DNA from: Streptomyces sp. NRRL B-24484
GTDB lineage: Bacteria; Actinomycetota; Actinomycetes; Streptomycetales; Streptomycetaceae
Assembly (NCBI RefSeq): GCF_000717715.1
Contig: NZ_JOAI01000036.1
Span: 1-64,000, forward strand
Direction of reading: 5' to 3'
DNA: 64,000 nucleotides
In this document: in pieces, positions 39,208 to 47,991 of the stretch
How the letters are laid out: each line of letters opens with the position of its first letter
Position numbering within the stretch: position 1 is the first letter of the stretch
The notes under the pieces: model-generated
The model's database searches: none
Told to the model about the DNA's origin: nothing
What the model saw: the letters and a program-made list of their open reading frames with translations, nothing else
Translations under genes and position numbers: made by a program

Positions 39208-42183
39208 ATGGAGCTTCACGGGACGGCCTCGGCCGATGCGCTGCGCTTCCAGGTGCTCGGCCCCGTCCAGGCCTGGCGCGGGGAGGAGCAGCTCGCGCTG
39301 GGTTCGCCGCAGCAGCAGGCGGTACTGGCGGCCCTGCTGCTCAACCGGGGCCGACCGGTGACCACCGACGACCTGGTGGACGGCATCTGGGGCGACCGTA
39401 CTCCGCCGCAGGCGGTGGCCGCGCTCCGCACGTACATTTCACGCCTGCGGTCGGTCATCGAGCCCAACCGGGCCGTACGCAAACCGGCCGAGATTCTGGT
39501 CTCGGTCAGTGACGGCTACGCGCTGCGCATCCCGGACGGCTCGCTCGACCTCGCCGCCTTCGAAAGCCGGGTCGCGCAGGCCGCCGACGCCCGGGCCGGC
39601 GGCGACTTCCGCACCTCCCACGAATCGCTGCTGGCGGCGCTCGCCCTGTGGCGCGGCAGACCGCTGCCGGGCATCCCCGGCCCCTATGCGGAGACCCAGC
39701 GCACCCGGCTGTCCGAGCGGCAGCTCACCGTGGCGGAGGAGCGCTGCGCGACCGCGCTCGAAGTCGGTCTGCACGCGGAGGTGGTGTCCGAACTCAGCGC
39801 ACTCGCCGCGGCGCACCCGCTGCGCGAGCGGCTGCGCGAGCTGCTGATGCTCGCCCTGTACCGGTGCGGTCGACAGGCCGAGTCGCTCGGCGTCTACGCG
39901 GACACCCGCAAACTGCTCATTGACGAGCTCGGCGTGGAGCCCGGCAGCGGTCTCGCCGCCATGCACGCCCGGATCCTGGCCGGCGACCCCGCGCTGATGC
40001 CCGCCACGGTCACGGTCGCTCCGCCCGCCGACGAGGAGCCGTCGTCCTTCGTCCCGCCCGCCCAGCTTCCGGCCGACGTCTCGGACTTCAGTGGCCGCAG
40101 CAAGATCGTCAACGAGTTGCGGGACGTGCTGCGCGGCGGCTCCGGCCAGGCCGTGGTGGTCACCTCGCTGGCCGGCATCGGCGGCGTCGGCAAGACGACC
40201 CTCGCGGTCCACGTCGCGCACAGCCTGCGCCCGGACTTCCCGGACGGCCAGCTGTACGTGGACCTGCGCGGCGCCGGCGCCTCGCCCGCCGATCCGGCCG
40301 TGGTGCTCGGCGACTTCCTGCACGCGCTGGGTGCGTCCGACACGCCCGACTCGCTCGATCAGCGTTCGGCCCTCTACCGCTCGCTGCTGGCCGACAAGCG
40401 GATGCTGATCCTGCTCGACAACGCCAGGGACGCACGGCAGTTGACGCCGCTGATCCCCGGTGTCTCCGGCAACGCCGTCATGGTGACCAGCCGTTCGCGG
40501 CTGGCCGAGATCCCCGGTGCCCACCTGGTGGACATCGAGGAACTCAGCCCGGACGAGGCGCTGGCGCTGTTCTCCGCGATCGTCGGCCACGACCGGGTGG
40601 CGGCCGAACCGGCGGCCGCGCTGGCCGTGGTGACCGCCTGCGGCTTCCTGCCGCTCGCGGTCCGCATCGCCGCCGCCCGGCTGGCCAGCCGTCCGCGGTG
40701 GAGCGTCTCCGACCTGGCCCGTCGGTTAGCCGACCAGCGCAACCGCCTCCAGGAGCTCCAGCTCGGCAACCTCGCGGTGGAGACCACCATCGGCCTCGGC
40801 TACGCCCAGTTGCAGCCGGACGAGGCCCGGGCCTTCCGTCTGCTCTCCGTGGTGGACTCGCCGGACCTGCCGCTGCCGGCCGTGGCCGCGCTGCTCGGCA
40901 CCGACGAGCAGACCGCGGAGGACCTCGCCGAGGCACTGGTCGAGGCCAACATGCTGGAGTGCTTCACACCGGGCCGGTACCGCTATCACGACCTGCTCCG
41001 GCTGTTCGCACAGCGGCAGAACGAGAAGCTCGGTGACACCGACGCCCAGCAGGCTTCCCTGGCGCGCCTGTTGGACCTCCTGCTGGCCAGCCTGCAGAAC
41101 GCCGCCCAGGTCATTGAGCCGGACGACGAGCTGACCGAGCTGCTGCACGAGCCGTCCGTACCCGGCCTGCGGATGGACGACAGCGCCTCGGCCCGGGAGT
41201 GGCTGCGCACCGAACTGGCCCTGGTGTTGAGTGCGGTGGAGACGGCCGTTCAGCAGCCGGCCGAGCTGCTGCGGCCCGGGGTCGACCTGGTGCTCGTGCT
41301 GCGCGCCCTGACCGAGGACCCTACCCTCGGGCTGCGGATCGCCGAGGCGCTGCGCACGGCGGACGGGCACGCCCTCGCGTACGGGGACACCGATGCCCTG
41401 GCGCGTATCCGCTATGCGCTGGGGCACCTCCGGCTGATGGCGGGTGAACTCGCCGACGCCGAGTCCTCACTGCGCCGGAGCCTGGCGCTGCAGGACCCCG
41501 ATGCCCTCACCCACCTGCGGATCTCGGTGGCCAACGACCTCGCCGTGGTGCTGATCCAGGCCGGCCGCCCGGCCGAGGCACTGCCGTTCTACCAACAGGC
41601 GCACGCGATCAGCCGTGCCCTGGGCGCCGCGGTCGGCGAGGCCCGCCTGCTGGCGAACATGGCACGGGCGTACGTGGGGCTGGACCGGCACGAGGAGGCG
41701 GTGGAGTCCGCCCGGGCGGCGGTCATGGCCGCCCGGACCTCCGGCAACACGCCCTGCCTGGCGGACACTCTCTACCAACTCGGCGTGGTGCTGCGGGCAA
41801 CCGGTTCGACGGCCGAGGCGGCCGAGCACCTGCGCGAGGCGCACGGGCTGTACCAGTCCCAGCAGTACCGCTTCTGGGAGGGCTACTCGCTGGCCCGGCT
41901 GGCGGCCTGTCTGGTGGACGAGGCGCAGTACTCGGAGGCGGCCGCCGCGGCCGGGGAGTCGCTGTCGATCGCGCAGGAGATCGACGCCGCCTACTGCCAG
42001 GGCCTGGCCAACGCCGCGCTGGGCGAGGCGCTCCTGGAGCTGGGGCAGCCCGCTCGCGGGCTGGCCTGTCTCCAGGAGGCGCACTCGGTCTTCAGCCGGC
42101 TCGGTGTGCCCGAGGCCCAGCCCGTGCGGGACCTCATCGTGGTGCAGGAGCACACCGAGCCCTTCTCTCCCCCCGCGCCGTAG
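39208..42183 (+). CDS. AfsR/SARP-type regulator: wHTH-BTAD, NB-ARC (STAND) ATPase and TPR repeats
   Basis: A 991-residue regulator. Residues about 10-105 are the OmpR-like winged helix (LRFQVLGPVQAWRGEEQLALGSPQQQAVLAALLLNRGRPVTTDDLVDGIWG), 110-255 the BTAD domain, about 290-620 the STAND/NB-ARC module with Walker A GIGGVGKTT near 325-333 and LILLDNAR as Walker B, and about 700-960 a TPR array (LLANMARAYVGLDRHEEAVESARAA). SARPs activate antibiotic and other pathway genes by binding heptad repeats next to promoters; the STAND and TPR parts sense a signal. No biosynthetic cluster is next to it, so its targets are unknown. It is divergent from the 66-residue peptide. Confidence 0.95.
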   Translation: MELHGTASADALRFQVLGPVQAWRGEEQLALGSPQQQAVLAALLLNRGRPVTTDDLVDGIWGDRTPPQAVAALRTYISRLRSVIEPNRAVRKPAEILVSVSDGYALRIPDGSLDLAAFESRVAQAADARAGGDFRTSHESLLAALALWRGRPLPGIPGPYAETQRTRLSERQLTVAEERCATALEVGLHAEVVSELSALAAAHPLRERLRELLMLALYRCGRQAESLGVYADTRKLLIDELGVEPGSGLAAMHARILAGDPALMPATVTVAPPADEEPSSFVPPAQLPADVSDFSGRSKIVNELRDVLRGGSGQAVVVTSLAGIGGVGKTTLAVHVAHSLRPDFPDGQLYVDLRGAGASPADPAVVLGDFLHALGASDTPDSLDQRSALYRSLLADKRMLILLDNARDARQLTPLIPGVSGNAVMVTSRSRLAEIPGAHLVDIEELSPDEALALFSAIVGHDRVAAEPAAALAVVTACGFLPLAVRIAAARLASRPRWSVSDLARRLADQRNRLQELQLGNLAVETTIGLGYAQLQPDEARAFRLLSVVDSPDLPLPAVAALLGTDEQTAEDLAEALVEANMLECFTPGRYRYHDLLRLFAQRQNEKLGDTDAQQASLARLLDLLLASLQNAAQVIEPDDELTELLHEPSVPGLRMDDSASAREWLRTELALVLSAVETAVQQPAELLRPGVDLVLVLRALTEDPTLGLRIAEALRTADGHALAYGDTDALARIRYALGHLRLMAGELADAESSLRRSLALQDPDALTHLRISVANDLAVVLIQAGRPAEALPFYQQAHAISRALGAAVGEARLLANMARAYVGLDRHEEAVESARAAVMAARTSGNTPCLADTLYQLGVVLRATGSTAEAAEHLREAHGLYQSQQYRFWEGYSLARLAACLVDEAQYSEAAAAAGESLSIAQEIDAAYCQGLANAALGEALLELGQPARGLACLQEAHSVFSRLGVPEAQPVRDLIVVQEHTEPFSPPAP

Positions 42184-42232
42184 GCCGTCCGTCCCCCCGA
42201 CGGGCGGCCCCTCCCCCTTGGGGCGCCGGCGC

Positions 42233-42256
42233 TCCCGCAGCCCCCCGGCTGCGGGA
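42233..42256 (+). terminator. Terminator of the AfsR-like gene
   Basis: TCCCGCAGCC / GGCTGCGGGA, a 10-bp perfect stem with a CCCC loop, 50 bp past the stop. Confidence 0.75.
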
Positions 42257-42315
42257 ACGCTTTGACGCTTCCCCGGCGCTGAGAACACTCTGGCAGTCAC
42301 CGATTGACGTTCGAT

Positions 42316-42338
42316 AAACGCCCAGATGCAGGGCGTTT
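42316..42338. promoter_or_regulatory. Dyad upstream of the methyltransferase
   Basis: AAACGCCC-AGATGCA-GGGCGTTT, a perfect 8-bp inverted repeat, about 270 bp before the methyltransferase start and just after a TTGACG hexamer. It could be an operator or a weak terminator. Confidence 0.4.
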
Positions 42339-42606
42339 CCGCAGGTCAGAACAGTTGTCCGGCGCACGCCGACAACTGCACCACCCCGCTCCGCCCCGGT
42401 CTGCCCCCGCGCCCCGGGGCCGTTTCGTCCGAAACCCGGCCAACTGCGGCCGACTGCGGCGAGTTGGCCGGAAAGGGGCCCCACGGCGCAGTGGTCACGC
42501 TTATCCTCGAAGGCCAGCAGACACATCGACAAACCGACGCGGGGGCGGACACTGTGGCGGGCCTCGCCCCGCCGGGGAGCCAGGTGGAGAGAGAGGTGCC
42601 CAGGGC

Positions 42607-43329
42607 GTGACAACCGGACAGATCTCGGACCCGGCGCACGCCGGTCACCGGCGCCGTTCCGAACGGGCCCTGCAGGCCGTCGCCTTCGACGCGATCGGCC
42701 CGCGTTACGACGAGGTCTTCCCGGACCGCACCGGTCAGACCGCCTGCGGCGACTGGCTGCTCAACGAACTCGCCCTCGGCGCCCGGGTGCTGGACGTCGG
42801 CTGCGGCACCGGCGAGCCGACCGCCCGCCAACTCGCGGACGGCGGGCTGCGGGTGACCGGCATCGACCTCTCGGACGGGATGCTGGAGGCCGCGCGGACG
42901 GCCGTGCCGGAGGCCGACCTGCACCGGATGGACATGTACGACCTGGCGACCCCGCGGGCCGCCGCGGCCTGGGGCGTGCCGGAACTCGGCCCGGACGCGG
43001 CCGGCTCCTTCGCCGCGGCCACCGCCTTCTTCTCGCTCGTCCTGCTGCCGCGGGCGGAGATCGCCGCGGTGCTCGGCCGGGTCCGCACCCTGCTGCGGCC
43101 GGGCGGGCTGCTGGCGCTCGGCATGGTCGAGGCGGACCTCGACGACGCGCCGCTGCCCTTCCTCGGCCGCGAACTGCGGATCAGCGGCTACCTCCGCGAG
43201 GAGCTGGTCCAGACGCTGTCCGCGGCCGGCTTCGAGGTCGAGGCCTGCACCGGCCACCCGTACGCCCCCGCGTCGACCGCCCTGCCGCCGGAGGAACAGC
43301 TCTTCCTGCGCTGTCGGCGCACCACCTGA
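42607..43329 (+). CDS. Class I SAM-dependent methyltransferase
   Basis: A 240-residue methyltransferase. VAFDAIGPRYDEVFPDRTGQTACGDWLLNEL precedes motif I ARVLDVGCGTGEPTARQLA (about residues 58-76); LRVTGIDLSDGMLEAAR binds the ribose; AAATAFFSLVLLPRAEIAAVLGRVRTLLRPGGLLALGMVE spans motifs II and III. The GTG start at 42607 follows a purine-rich AGAGAGAGG stretch about 10 bases upstream. It is followed after 48 bp by a SpoIIE-type phosphatase and may be co-transcribed with it. Acceptor substrate unknown. Confidence 0.92.
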   Translation: MTTGQISDPAHAGHRRRSERALQAVAFDAIGPRYDEVFPDRTGQTACGDWLLNELALGARVLDVGCGTGEPTARQLADGGLRVTGIDLSDGMLEAARTAVPEADLHRMDMYDLATPRAAAAWGVPELGPDAAGSFAAATAFFSLVLLPRAEIAAVLGRVRTLLRPGGLLALGMVEADLDDAPLPFLGRELRISGYLREELVQTLSAAGFEVEACTGHPYAPASTALPPEEQLFLRCRRTT

Positions 43330-43377
43330 GAGACCCGTCGGCCCGACCACCCTCGACATCTCAAGAACGGGCAGCCC

Positions 43378-45165
43378 GTGCGCGACCACTCCTCGCCCCA
43401 GGCAGGGCGGCCGACCGCCGCCGTGCCGCTGGTCGGCGCCCAGCGCTCCGCACCGCAGCGGGACGACCGGCCCGGACTCGTCGAGCGGCTCGGGTACCTG
43501 GAGGCCGCCACCCGGCGGATCAACGGCTCACTGGACCTGCGCACCACCCTCCGCGACCTCGGCCGTTCGATCGTCCCGGCGCTGGCCGACGCGGCGGTGG
43601 TGCACCTGCGCGACCCGCTGCCCCCGGTGGAGCGCGACCCCGGGCCGCCCACCGCCCTGCGCCTCCACCACGGCCACGGCACCCGGCTCGGCCGGCGCTC
43701 CCGGCAGTGCCGGCCGCTGCCCGGCGGCCCGCTCGCCCGGATGCTGGCGGGCCAGGCGCCGTGCGGGCCCGCGGTGCTCGGCACCCCCGCCGCCGACCGG
43801 CTGCGCCCGTTGCTCACCGAGCTGTACGGCGCCCGCACCCTCGGCCGGCTCGCCGCCGGGACGGCACTGCTGCTCCTGCCGCTGCGCGGGCGCAAGGCCG
43901 TGCTCGGCCTGCTGCTGCTGATCCGCCGCCCGGGCAAGGCCGGTCCGGCCCGCTTCGAACCCGCCGACACCGCGATGGCCCGCCACCTGGCCACCCAGGC
44001 CGGCCTCGCCGTGGACACCGCACTGCGCTACGCCCGGGAGTTCGAGACCGCCCGCGAGCTGCAGCGCCGGATGCTGCCGGCCCACCTGCCGCAGCCGCAC
44101 GGGGTGCGGCTCGCCCACCGCTACCTGCCCGGCGAGCGCGGCGCCCAGGTCGGCGGCGACTGGTACGACTCGGTCGAACTCCCCGGCAACCGGGTGGCGC
44201 TGATCGTCGGCGACGTGATGGGCCACTCGCTGACCTCCGCCGCCGTGATGGGCCAGCTGCGCACCAGCGCGCAGACCCTGGCCGGCCTCGACCTGCCGCC
44301 GCACGAGGTGCTCTACCACCTGGACGAACAGGCCCAGCACCTCGGCGCCGAACAGCACCTGGCCACCTGCGTCTACGCGGTCTACGACCCGATCGCCAAC
44401 CGGGTCGTGGTCGCCAACGCCGGCCACGTGCCGCCGGTGCTGATCGGCCCGGACGGCACCGCCGAACTGCTCGACCTGCCGCCGGGCGCGCCGATCGGCG
44501 TCGGCGGCGTCGACTTCACCTCCACCGAACTCCCGGCGCCGCCCGGCTCGGCCCTGCTGCTCTTCACCGACGGGCTGGTGGAGAGCCGGCGCCGCTCGCT
44601 GGCGACCGGCCTGGAGCAGCTGCGCGCCCGGCTCGCCGCCGCCCACCGGCACTCCCCCGAGCACGTCTGCCAGGAGGCGCTGCGGGTGCTGCCGCCGGGC
44701 GAGCGCGCCGACGACATCGCCCTGCTCGCCGCGGCCTTCGACGGCATCCCTGCCGAGGACGTCTCCTACTGGTACCTGCAGCCCCGGCACGAGACGCCGG
44801 GGCGGGCCCGGCGGCTCGCCGCGCACGCGCTGCGCCGCTGGGGGCTGGAGGAGCTGACGGAGACCACCGAGCTGATGGTCAGCGAGCTGGTCACCAACGC
44901 GATCCGGCACGCCACCCGGCCGGTGACGCTCCGCCTGGTGCGGACCTCACGACTGCGCTGCGAGGTCGGCGACGACAGCCCGGCCCTGCCCCGCGCCCGG
45001 CGTGCCGGGCCGGACGACGAGCACGGCCGCGGCCTGCAGATAGTCGCCCGGTGCGCCGACGACTGGGGCGCGACCCGGCTCGGCGCGGGCAAGGTGGTCT
45101 GGTTCGAGCAGCGCCTGCCGACCCGCTGCCGCGCCGTCCCGACCCAGGCCCGGGACACGCCCTGA
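43378..45165 (+). CDS. GAF-SpoIIE phosphatase with C-terminal HATPase domain (third copy)
   Basis: A 595-residue signalling phosphatase, shorter than the two at 9.2-15 kb because it lacks PAS domains. After a disordered start (1-35) comes a GAF domain (about 40-225), then the SpoIIE/PP2C domain (about 240-450; GGDWYDSVELPG near 259, LIVGDVMGHS, LFTDGLVESRRRS, ERADDIALLAAAF) and a HATPase_c domain (about 470-585; ELVTNAIRH near 502, GRGLQIV). Metal-site aspartates are intact. The GTG start at 43378 has only a weak RBS. It is downstream of the methyltransferase. Input signal and sigma-factor partner unknown. Confidence 0.93.
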   Translation: MRDHSSPQAGRPTAAVPLVGAQRSAPQRDDRPGLVERLGYLEAATRRINGSLDLRTTLRDLGRSIVPALADAAVVHLRDPLPPVERDPGPPTALRLHHGHGTRLGRRSRQCRPLPGGPLARMLAGQAPCGPAVLGTPAADRLRPLLTELYGARTLGRLAAGTALLLLPLRGRKAVLGLLLLIRRPGKAGPARFEPADTAMARHLATQAGLAVDTALRYAREFETARELQRRMLPAHLPQPHGVRLAHRYLPGERGAQVGGDWYDSVELPGNRVALIVGDVMGHSLTSAAVMGQLRTSAQTLAGLDLPPHEVLYHLDEQAQHLGAEQHLATCVYAVYDPIANRVVVANAGHVPPVLIGPDGTAELLDLPPGAPIGVGGVDFTSTELPAPPGSALLLFTDGLVESRRRSLATGLEQLRARLAAAHRHSPEHVCQEALRVLPPGERADDIALLAAAFDGIPAEDVSYWYLQPRHETPGRARRLAAHALRRWGLEELTETTELMVSELVTNAIRHATRPVTLRLVRTSRLRCEVGDDSPALPRARRAGPDDEHGRGLQIVARCADDWGATRLGAGKVVWFEQRLPTRCRAVPTQARDTP

Positions 45166-45192
45166 CGGCCGCCCCCGGAGGTCGGGCCGACC

Positions 45193-45221
45193 TGCCCGGG
45201 GCGCCCCCGGCCCCCCGGGCA
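45193..45221. terminator. Terminator between the phosphatase and the HNH gene
   Basis: TGCCCGGGG-N11-CCCCGGGCA, a 9-bp perfect stem between convergent genes. Confidence 0.7.
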
Positions 45222-45229
45222 GCACCGTG

Positions 45230-45970
45230 CTAGGGCCGTTCGAACTCCGGGTGGGTCCGGACGAGTTCGTCGAGGGTGGCGGTCAGGTCGGGGCCGAGGA
45301 CGGCGGCGGCCAGTGGCGGGGTGCGGCGCAGGGCGAGGACGGTGCGGAGCACGTCCGCGTGGTGCAGCAGCCGCAGCGAGTCCAGGTACTCGCGCTGCTC
45401 GGCGGCGCGGCCCGCGGCCCCGGCCGTGCGCCAGGCGGTGAGCAGCGACTTGACCACGGTGAACATCATCCGGCGGCCGCGGACGAGCTCGGGGCGGGCG
45501 TTGAGGCCGAACACGTCGATGGTGGCCTCGCCCTTCGCGGTGAGCGGGTCGTAGGCGCCGGACTCCAGGTAGAGCACCAGGTGTTCGGCCGGGTCCTCGC
45601 GGGCCGGGTCGACCAGCAGGTGCTCGCCGGTGACGGGGTCGCAGGGGAAGCGGTCGCGCTTCTGGTTGCTGTTGCAGTGGGCGCAGGCGAGCAGGTGGTT
45701 CTGCCAGTCGAAGGTCCGCAGCGGGTCGCGGGCGATCGGCTCGAAGTGGTCGATGTCGGTGCCGAGGTTGTCCCCGCAGTACATGCACCGCTCCAGGCCG
45801 GGTGCCATCCGGCGGAGCATCAGGCGCAGTTGGGCCTTGGGCTGGCGGGCGGTGCGCCAGGCCGCGCGGCCGGCCGCGGTGGTCGGGCCTGCGGTGCGGA
45901 TCGCGGCGGTGCGGCGGGCCAGTTCGGCGGCGAGGGCGGGGGCGAGCGGCGGCCGCTGCAGCGGGATCAC
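45230..45970 (-). CDS. HNH endonuclease, PtuB-like (Septu defence effector candidate)
   Basis: A 246-residue nuclease. The HNH core at residues 62-100 reads CMYC (C62, C65), then DIDHFEPIARDP (catalytic H75), FDWQNHLLACAHCNSNQKRDRFP (N91; C96 and C99): a zinc-braced HNH motif. The DHFEP...NHLLACxxCNSxK layout and the following HLLVDPAREDPAEHLVLYLESG block match the PtuB/retron-type HNH family. Its GTG start overlaps the stop of the ATPase gene (GTGA). In Septu the ATPase senses infection and the HNH protein cleaves nucleic acid. The N-terminal 55 residues are a basic helical extension. No reverse transcriptase is nearby, so this is not a retron. Confidence 0.88.
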   Translation of the reverse strand: MIPLQRPPLAPALAAELARRTAAIRTAGPTTAAGRAAWRTARQPKAQLRLMLRRMAPGLERCMYCGDNLGTDIDHFEPIARDPLRTFDWQNHLLACAHCNSNQKRDRFPCDPVTGEHLLVDPAREDPAEHLVLYLESGAYDPLTAKGEATIDVFGLNARPELVRGRRMMFTVVKSLLTAWRTAGAAGRAAEQREYLDSLRLLHHADVLRTVLALRRTPPLAAAVLGPDLTATLDELVRTHPEFERP

Positions 45971-46950
45971 GGCTGGTCGCCCAGCAGCCGGGCGGCGAGT
46001 TCGTCCGCGCGGGCGCCGAGGGAGCTGTTGAGCTTGGCGCCGAGGCGGCGGTAGGCGTCGAGTTCGGCGCTGGTGGCGCGGCCGCTGTAGAGCTTGCGCT
46101 CCAGCCGGACGAGCAGGCGGCGCTCGGCCTCGGCGGCGGCGGAGTAGGCGCTGGGCAGGCCGAAGAGTTCGGAGAGCGCGGTGTCGTCGCCGCTGCCGTA
46201 CAGGACGCGCTGGTGCAGGTCCTCGTCGAGGACGCGGGGGGCTTCGGCGGTGCCGGGTGCGGCGAGGCGGACGAGGGTGCCGGGGTCGGCGGCCTGGCAG
46301 ACGTACGGGCTGTGCGTGGCGACCAGGAACTGCGTCTGCGGGAAGCGCGTGGTGAGCCAGCCGCCGATCTGCTGCTGCCGGACGGGGTGGAGGTGGAGGT
46401 CGACGTCGTCGATCAGTGCGATGCCGGGGCGCGGCACGGTGGTCGCGCCGTTCGCGGGCTCGGTGCGGGCGTCGCCGGCGAGGGTGCAGACGATCGCGGC
46501 GAGGGCGGCGGTGCCGCTGCCGAGGGCGGCGAGCGGGCGGGCCGGTCCGTCCGGCGGTGCGACCAGCGCGCGGCCGGGGTCGGTGATCCGCCAGCCGTCG
46601 GGGAGCGGGCCCTCGGCGAGCAGGGCGGCGGCGGCCGGAGTGAGGGTGGTGGGCGGGGTGCGGTCGGCGCCGAGGTGGTGGGCGCGGGGGCGGCCGGTGC
46701 GGGCCGGTTCGCCGGTACCGTCCCAGTGGCCGAGGCCGGGCAGGTCGACGGTGCCGGGGGCGCCGCCGGCCGGCTCGGGGCTGCCGGGGGCGCCGAGGGC
46801 GCGGGCGAGGGCCTGCAGCAGGGTGGTCTTGCCGGAGCCGTTCGGCCCGGCGAGGACGGTCCAGCCGGGGCCGGGGTCGACGGTGAGGTCGGCGGCGCGC
46901 GGGCCGTCGAAGCACCTGAGGCCGGTCACCCTGATCCGCGACACGTACAC
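45967..46950 (-). CDS. AAA ATPase, PtuA-like (Septu defence sensor candidate)
   Basis: A 327-residue ABC/SMC-like ATPase. Walker A is GPNGSGKT (35-42), a signature-like GSGTAAL lies near 144-150, Walker B is IALIDD (177-182) followed by VDLHLHP, and the switch His is in ATHSPY (about 213). The order VSRIRVTGLRCF at the start, then Walker A, is typical of AAA_15/21 proteins such as PtuA, RecF and OLD. It is short for PtuA, lacking much of the usual middle insert. GTG 46950 follows AAGGGGGTGG. Its stop overlaps the HNH gene, so the pair is translated together; this pairing is the main evidence for a Septu-like role. Confidence 0.87.
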   Translation of the reverse strand: MYVSRIRVTGLRCFDGPRAADLTVDPGPGWTVLAGPNGSGKTTLLQALARALGAPGSPEPAGGAPGTVDLPGLGHWDGTGEPARTGRPRAHHLGADRTPPTTLTPAAAALLAEGPLPDGWRITDPGRALVAPPDGPARPLAALGSGTAALAAIVCTLAGDARTEPANGATTVPRPGIALIDDVDLHLHPVRQQQIGGWLTTRFPQTQFLVATHSPYVCQAADPGTLVRLAAPGTAEAPRVLDEDLHQRVLYGSGDDTALSELFGLPSAYSAAAEAERRLLVRLERKLYSGRATSAELDAYRRLGAKLNSSLGARADELAARLLGDQP

Positions 46951-47037
46951 GCGCCCACCCCCTTCGTTCGGATCTTCGAGGGAGGTATGCCCAACGCGCC
47001 GTGCCGCGATGCCGACGGCGGTGCGTGGACGGCGGAG

Positions 47038-47991
47038 CTACTCGACGATGCGGACGGGGAGGTCGCGCAGGACGTTCTTGAGGGCGGCGGCGAAGCGGTC
47101 GTACTCGTCGGTGCGGGCGGAGCCGGGCCGGGTGGCGAGGCCGATCCGGCGGCCGGGTGCGGGGGCGGCGAAGCGGGCGGCGGCGAGCCGGTCGGAGCGG
47201 CCGGCCTCGACGTCGAGGGCGGTGACCGGCAGCAGGGTGGTCCCGAGTCCGCCGGCGACCAGCTGGACGAGGGTGGAGAGTCCGGCGATCCGGGTGGTGC
47301 CGGCCGCGCCGTCGGCGCCGACCTCGCGGCAGATGTCGAGGGCCTGGTCGCGCAGGCAGTGGCCCTCTTCGAGGAGCAGGACGTCGAGGTCGAGCAGGAC
47401 GTCCCGCGGGACGTCGGTGCGGCCGGCCAGCTCGTGCCCGGGCGGGGTGACCAGGACGAAGTCCTCGTCGAAGAGCGGGATGTCGCGGGTGGGCGCGGCG
47501 CCGCCGGCGGGCAGCGCGAGCAGCAGGACGTCGAGCCGACCGGCGGCGAGCCCGTCCAGCAGCGAGGGGGTGCGCTCCTCGTGGACGTGCAGTTCCAGCT
47601 CGGGGTAGCTGTCGCGGACCAGCCGCAGCACGGTGGGCAGCAGGTAGGGGGCGACGGTGGGGATCACGCCGAGGTGGAGCGGCCCGGTGAAGGGGCGGCG
47701 GGCGGCCTCGACCGCCTCGGTGAGGGAGTGCAGGGAGCCGAGGACGCGGCGCGCGTGCTCGGCGACGCGCTCGCCCAGCGGGGTGATGATGACGCGTCGC
47801 GTCGTACGCTCGACGAGCTGGGCGCCGAGGGCGTCCTCCAGTGCGGCGACGGCGCCGGACAGGGCGGGCTGGCTGGTTCCGGTGGCGGCGGCGGCCTCGC
47901 GGAAGTGCCGGTGCTCGGCGACGGCGACGAAGGCGCGGAGCTGGGCAACGCTGGGGGTGCGGGGCTTGCTGTGGTGCGGGGCAGTACTGAT
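47038..47991 (-). CDS. oxyR: LysR-family peroxide sensor OxyR, apparently starting at AUC
   Basis: A 317-residue regulator of peroxide defence. The N-terminal winged HTH reads PSVAQLRAFVAVAEHRHFREAAAATGTSQPALSGAVAALEDALGAQLVERTTRRV. The C-terminal sensor domain has both redox Cys in EEGHCLRDQALDICREVG (C212, C221, matching the E. coli C199/C208 pair). The reading frame is closed by TGA at 48006-48004 and contains no ATG, GTG, TTG or CTG before the HTH. The codon ATC at 47991 has CGGAGAGAG 4-6 bases upstream and gives the expected length, so AUC is the best start. The first ordinary start is a GTG at residue 109, after the HTH. Divergent from ahpC. Confidence 0.85.
   Translation of the reverse strand: MSTAPHHSKPRTPSVAQLRAFVAVAEHRHFREAAAATGTSQPALSGAVAALEDALGAQLVERTTRRVIITPLGERVAEHARRVLGSLHSLTEAVEAARRPFTGPLHLGVIPTVAPYLLPTVLRLVRDSYPELELHVHEERTPSLLDGLAAGRLDVLLLALPAGGAAPTRDIPLFDEDFVLVTPPGHELAGRTDVPRDVLLDLDVLLLEEGHCLRDQALDICREVGADGAAGTTRIAGLSTLVQLVAGGLGTTLLPVTALDVEAGRSDRLAAARFAAPAPGRRIGLATRPGSARTDEYDRFAAALKNVLRDLPVRIVE

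Larger units (their letters stand above)
42184..42606. other. Intergenic region between the AfsR-like regulator and the methyltransferase
   Basis: A 423-bp gap. The left end holds the regulator's terminator. The middle (42300-42340) has TTGACGTTCGATAAACG followed by the dyad AAACGCCC-N7-GGGCGTTT. The ATAAACG string also occurs in the 39074-39093 element. The right half up to 42606 leads to the methyltransferase. No gene is supported. Confidence 0.5.

Noticed and set aside
42607..45165. A natural-product gene cluster around the AfsR-like regulator
   Set aside because: Only a single methyltransferase and a signalling phosphatase are present; no core biosynthetic enzyme or transporter is nearby.
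45230..46950. Retron with PtuA/PtuB effectors
   Set aside because: No reverse transcriptase or structured msr/msd-like region is found nearby.
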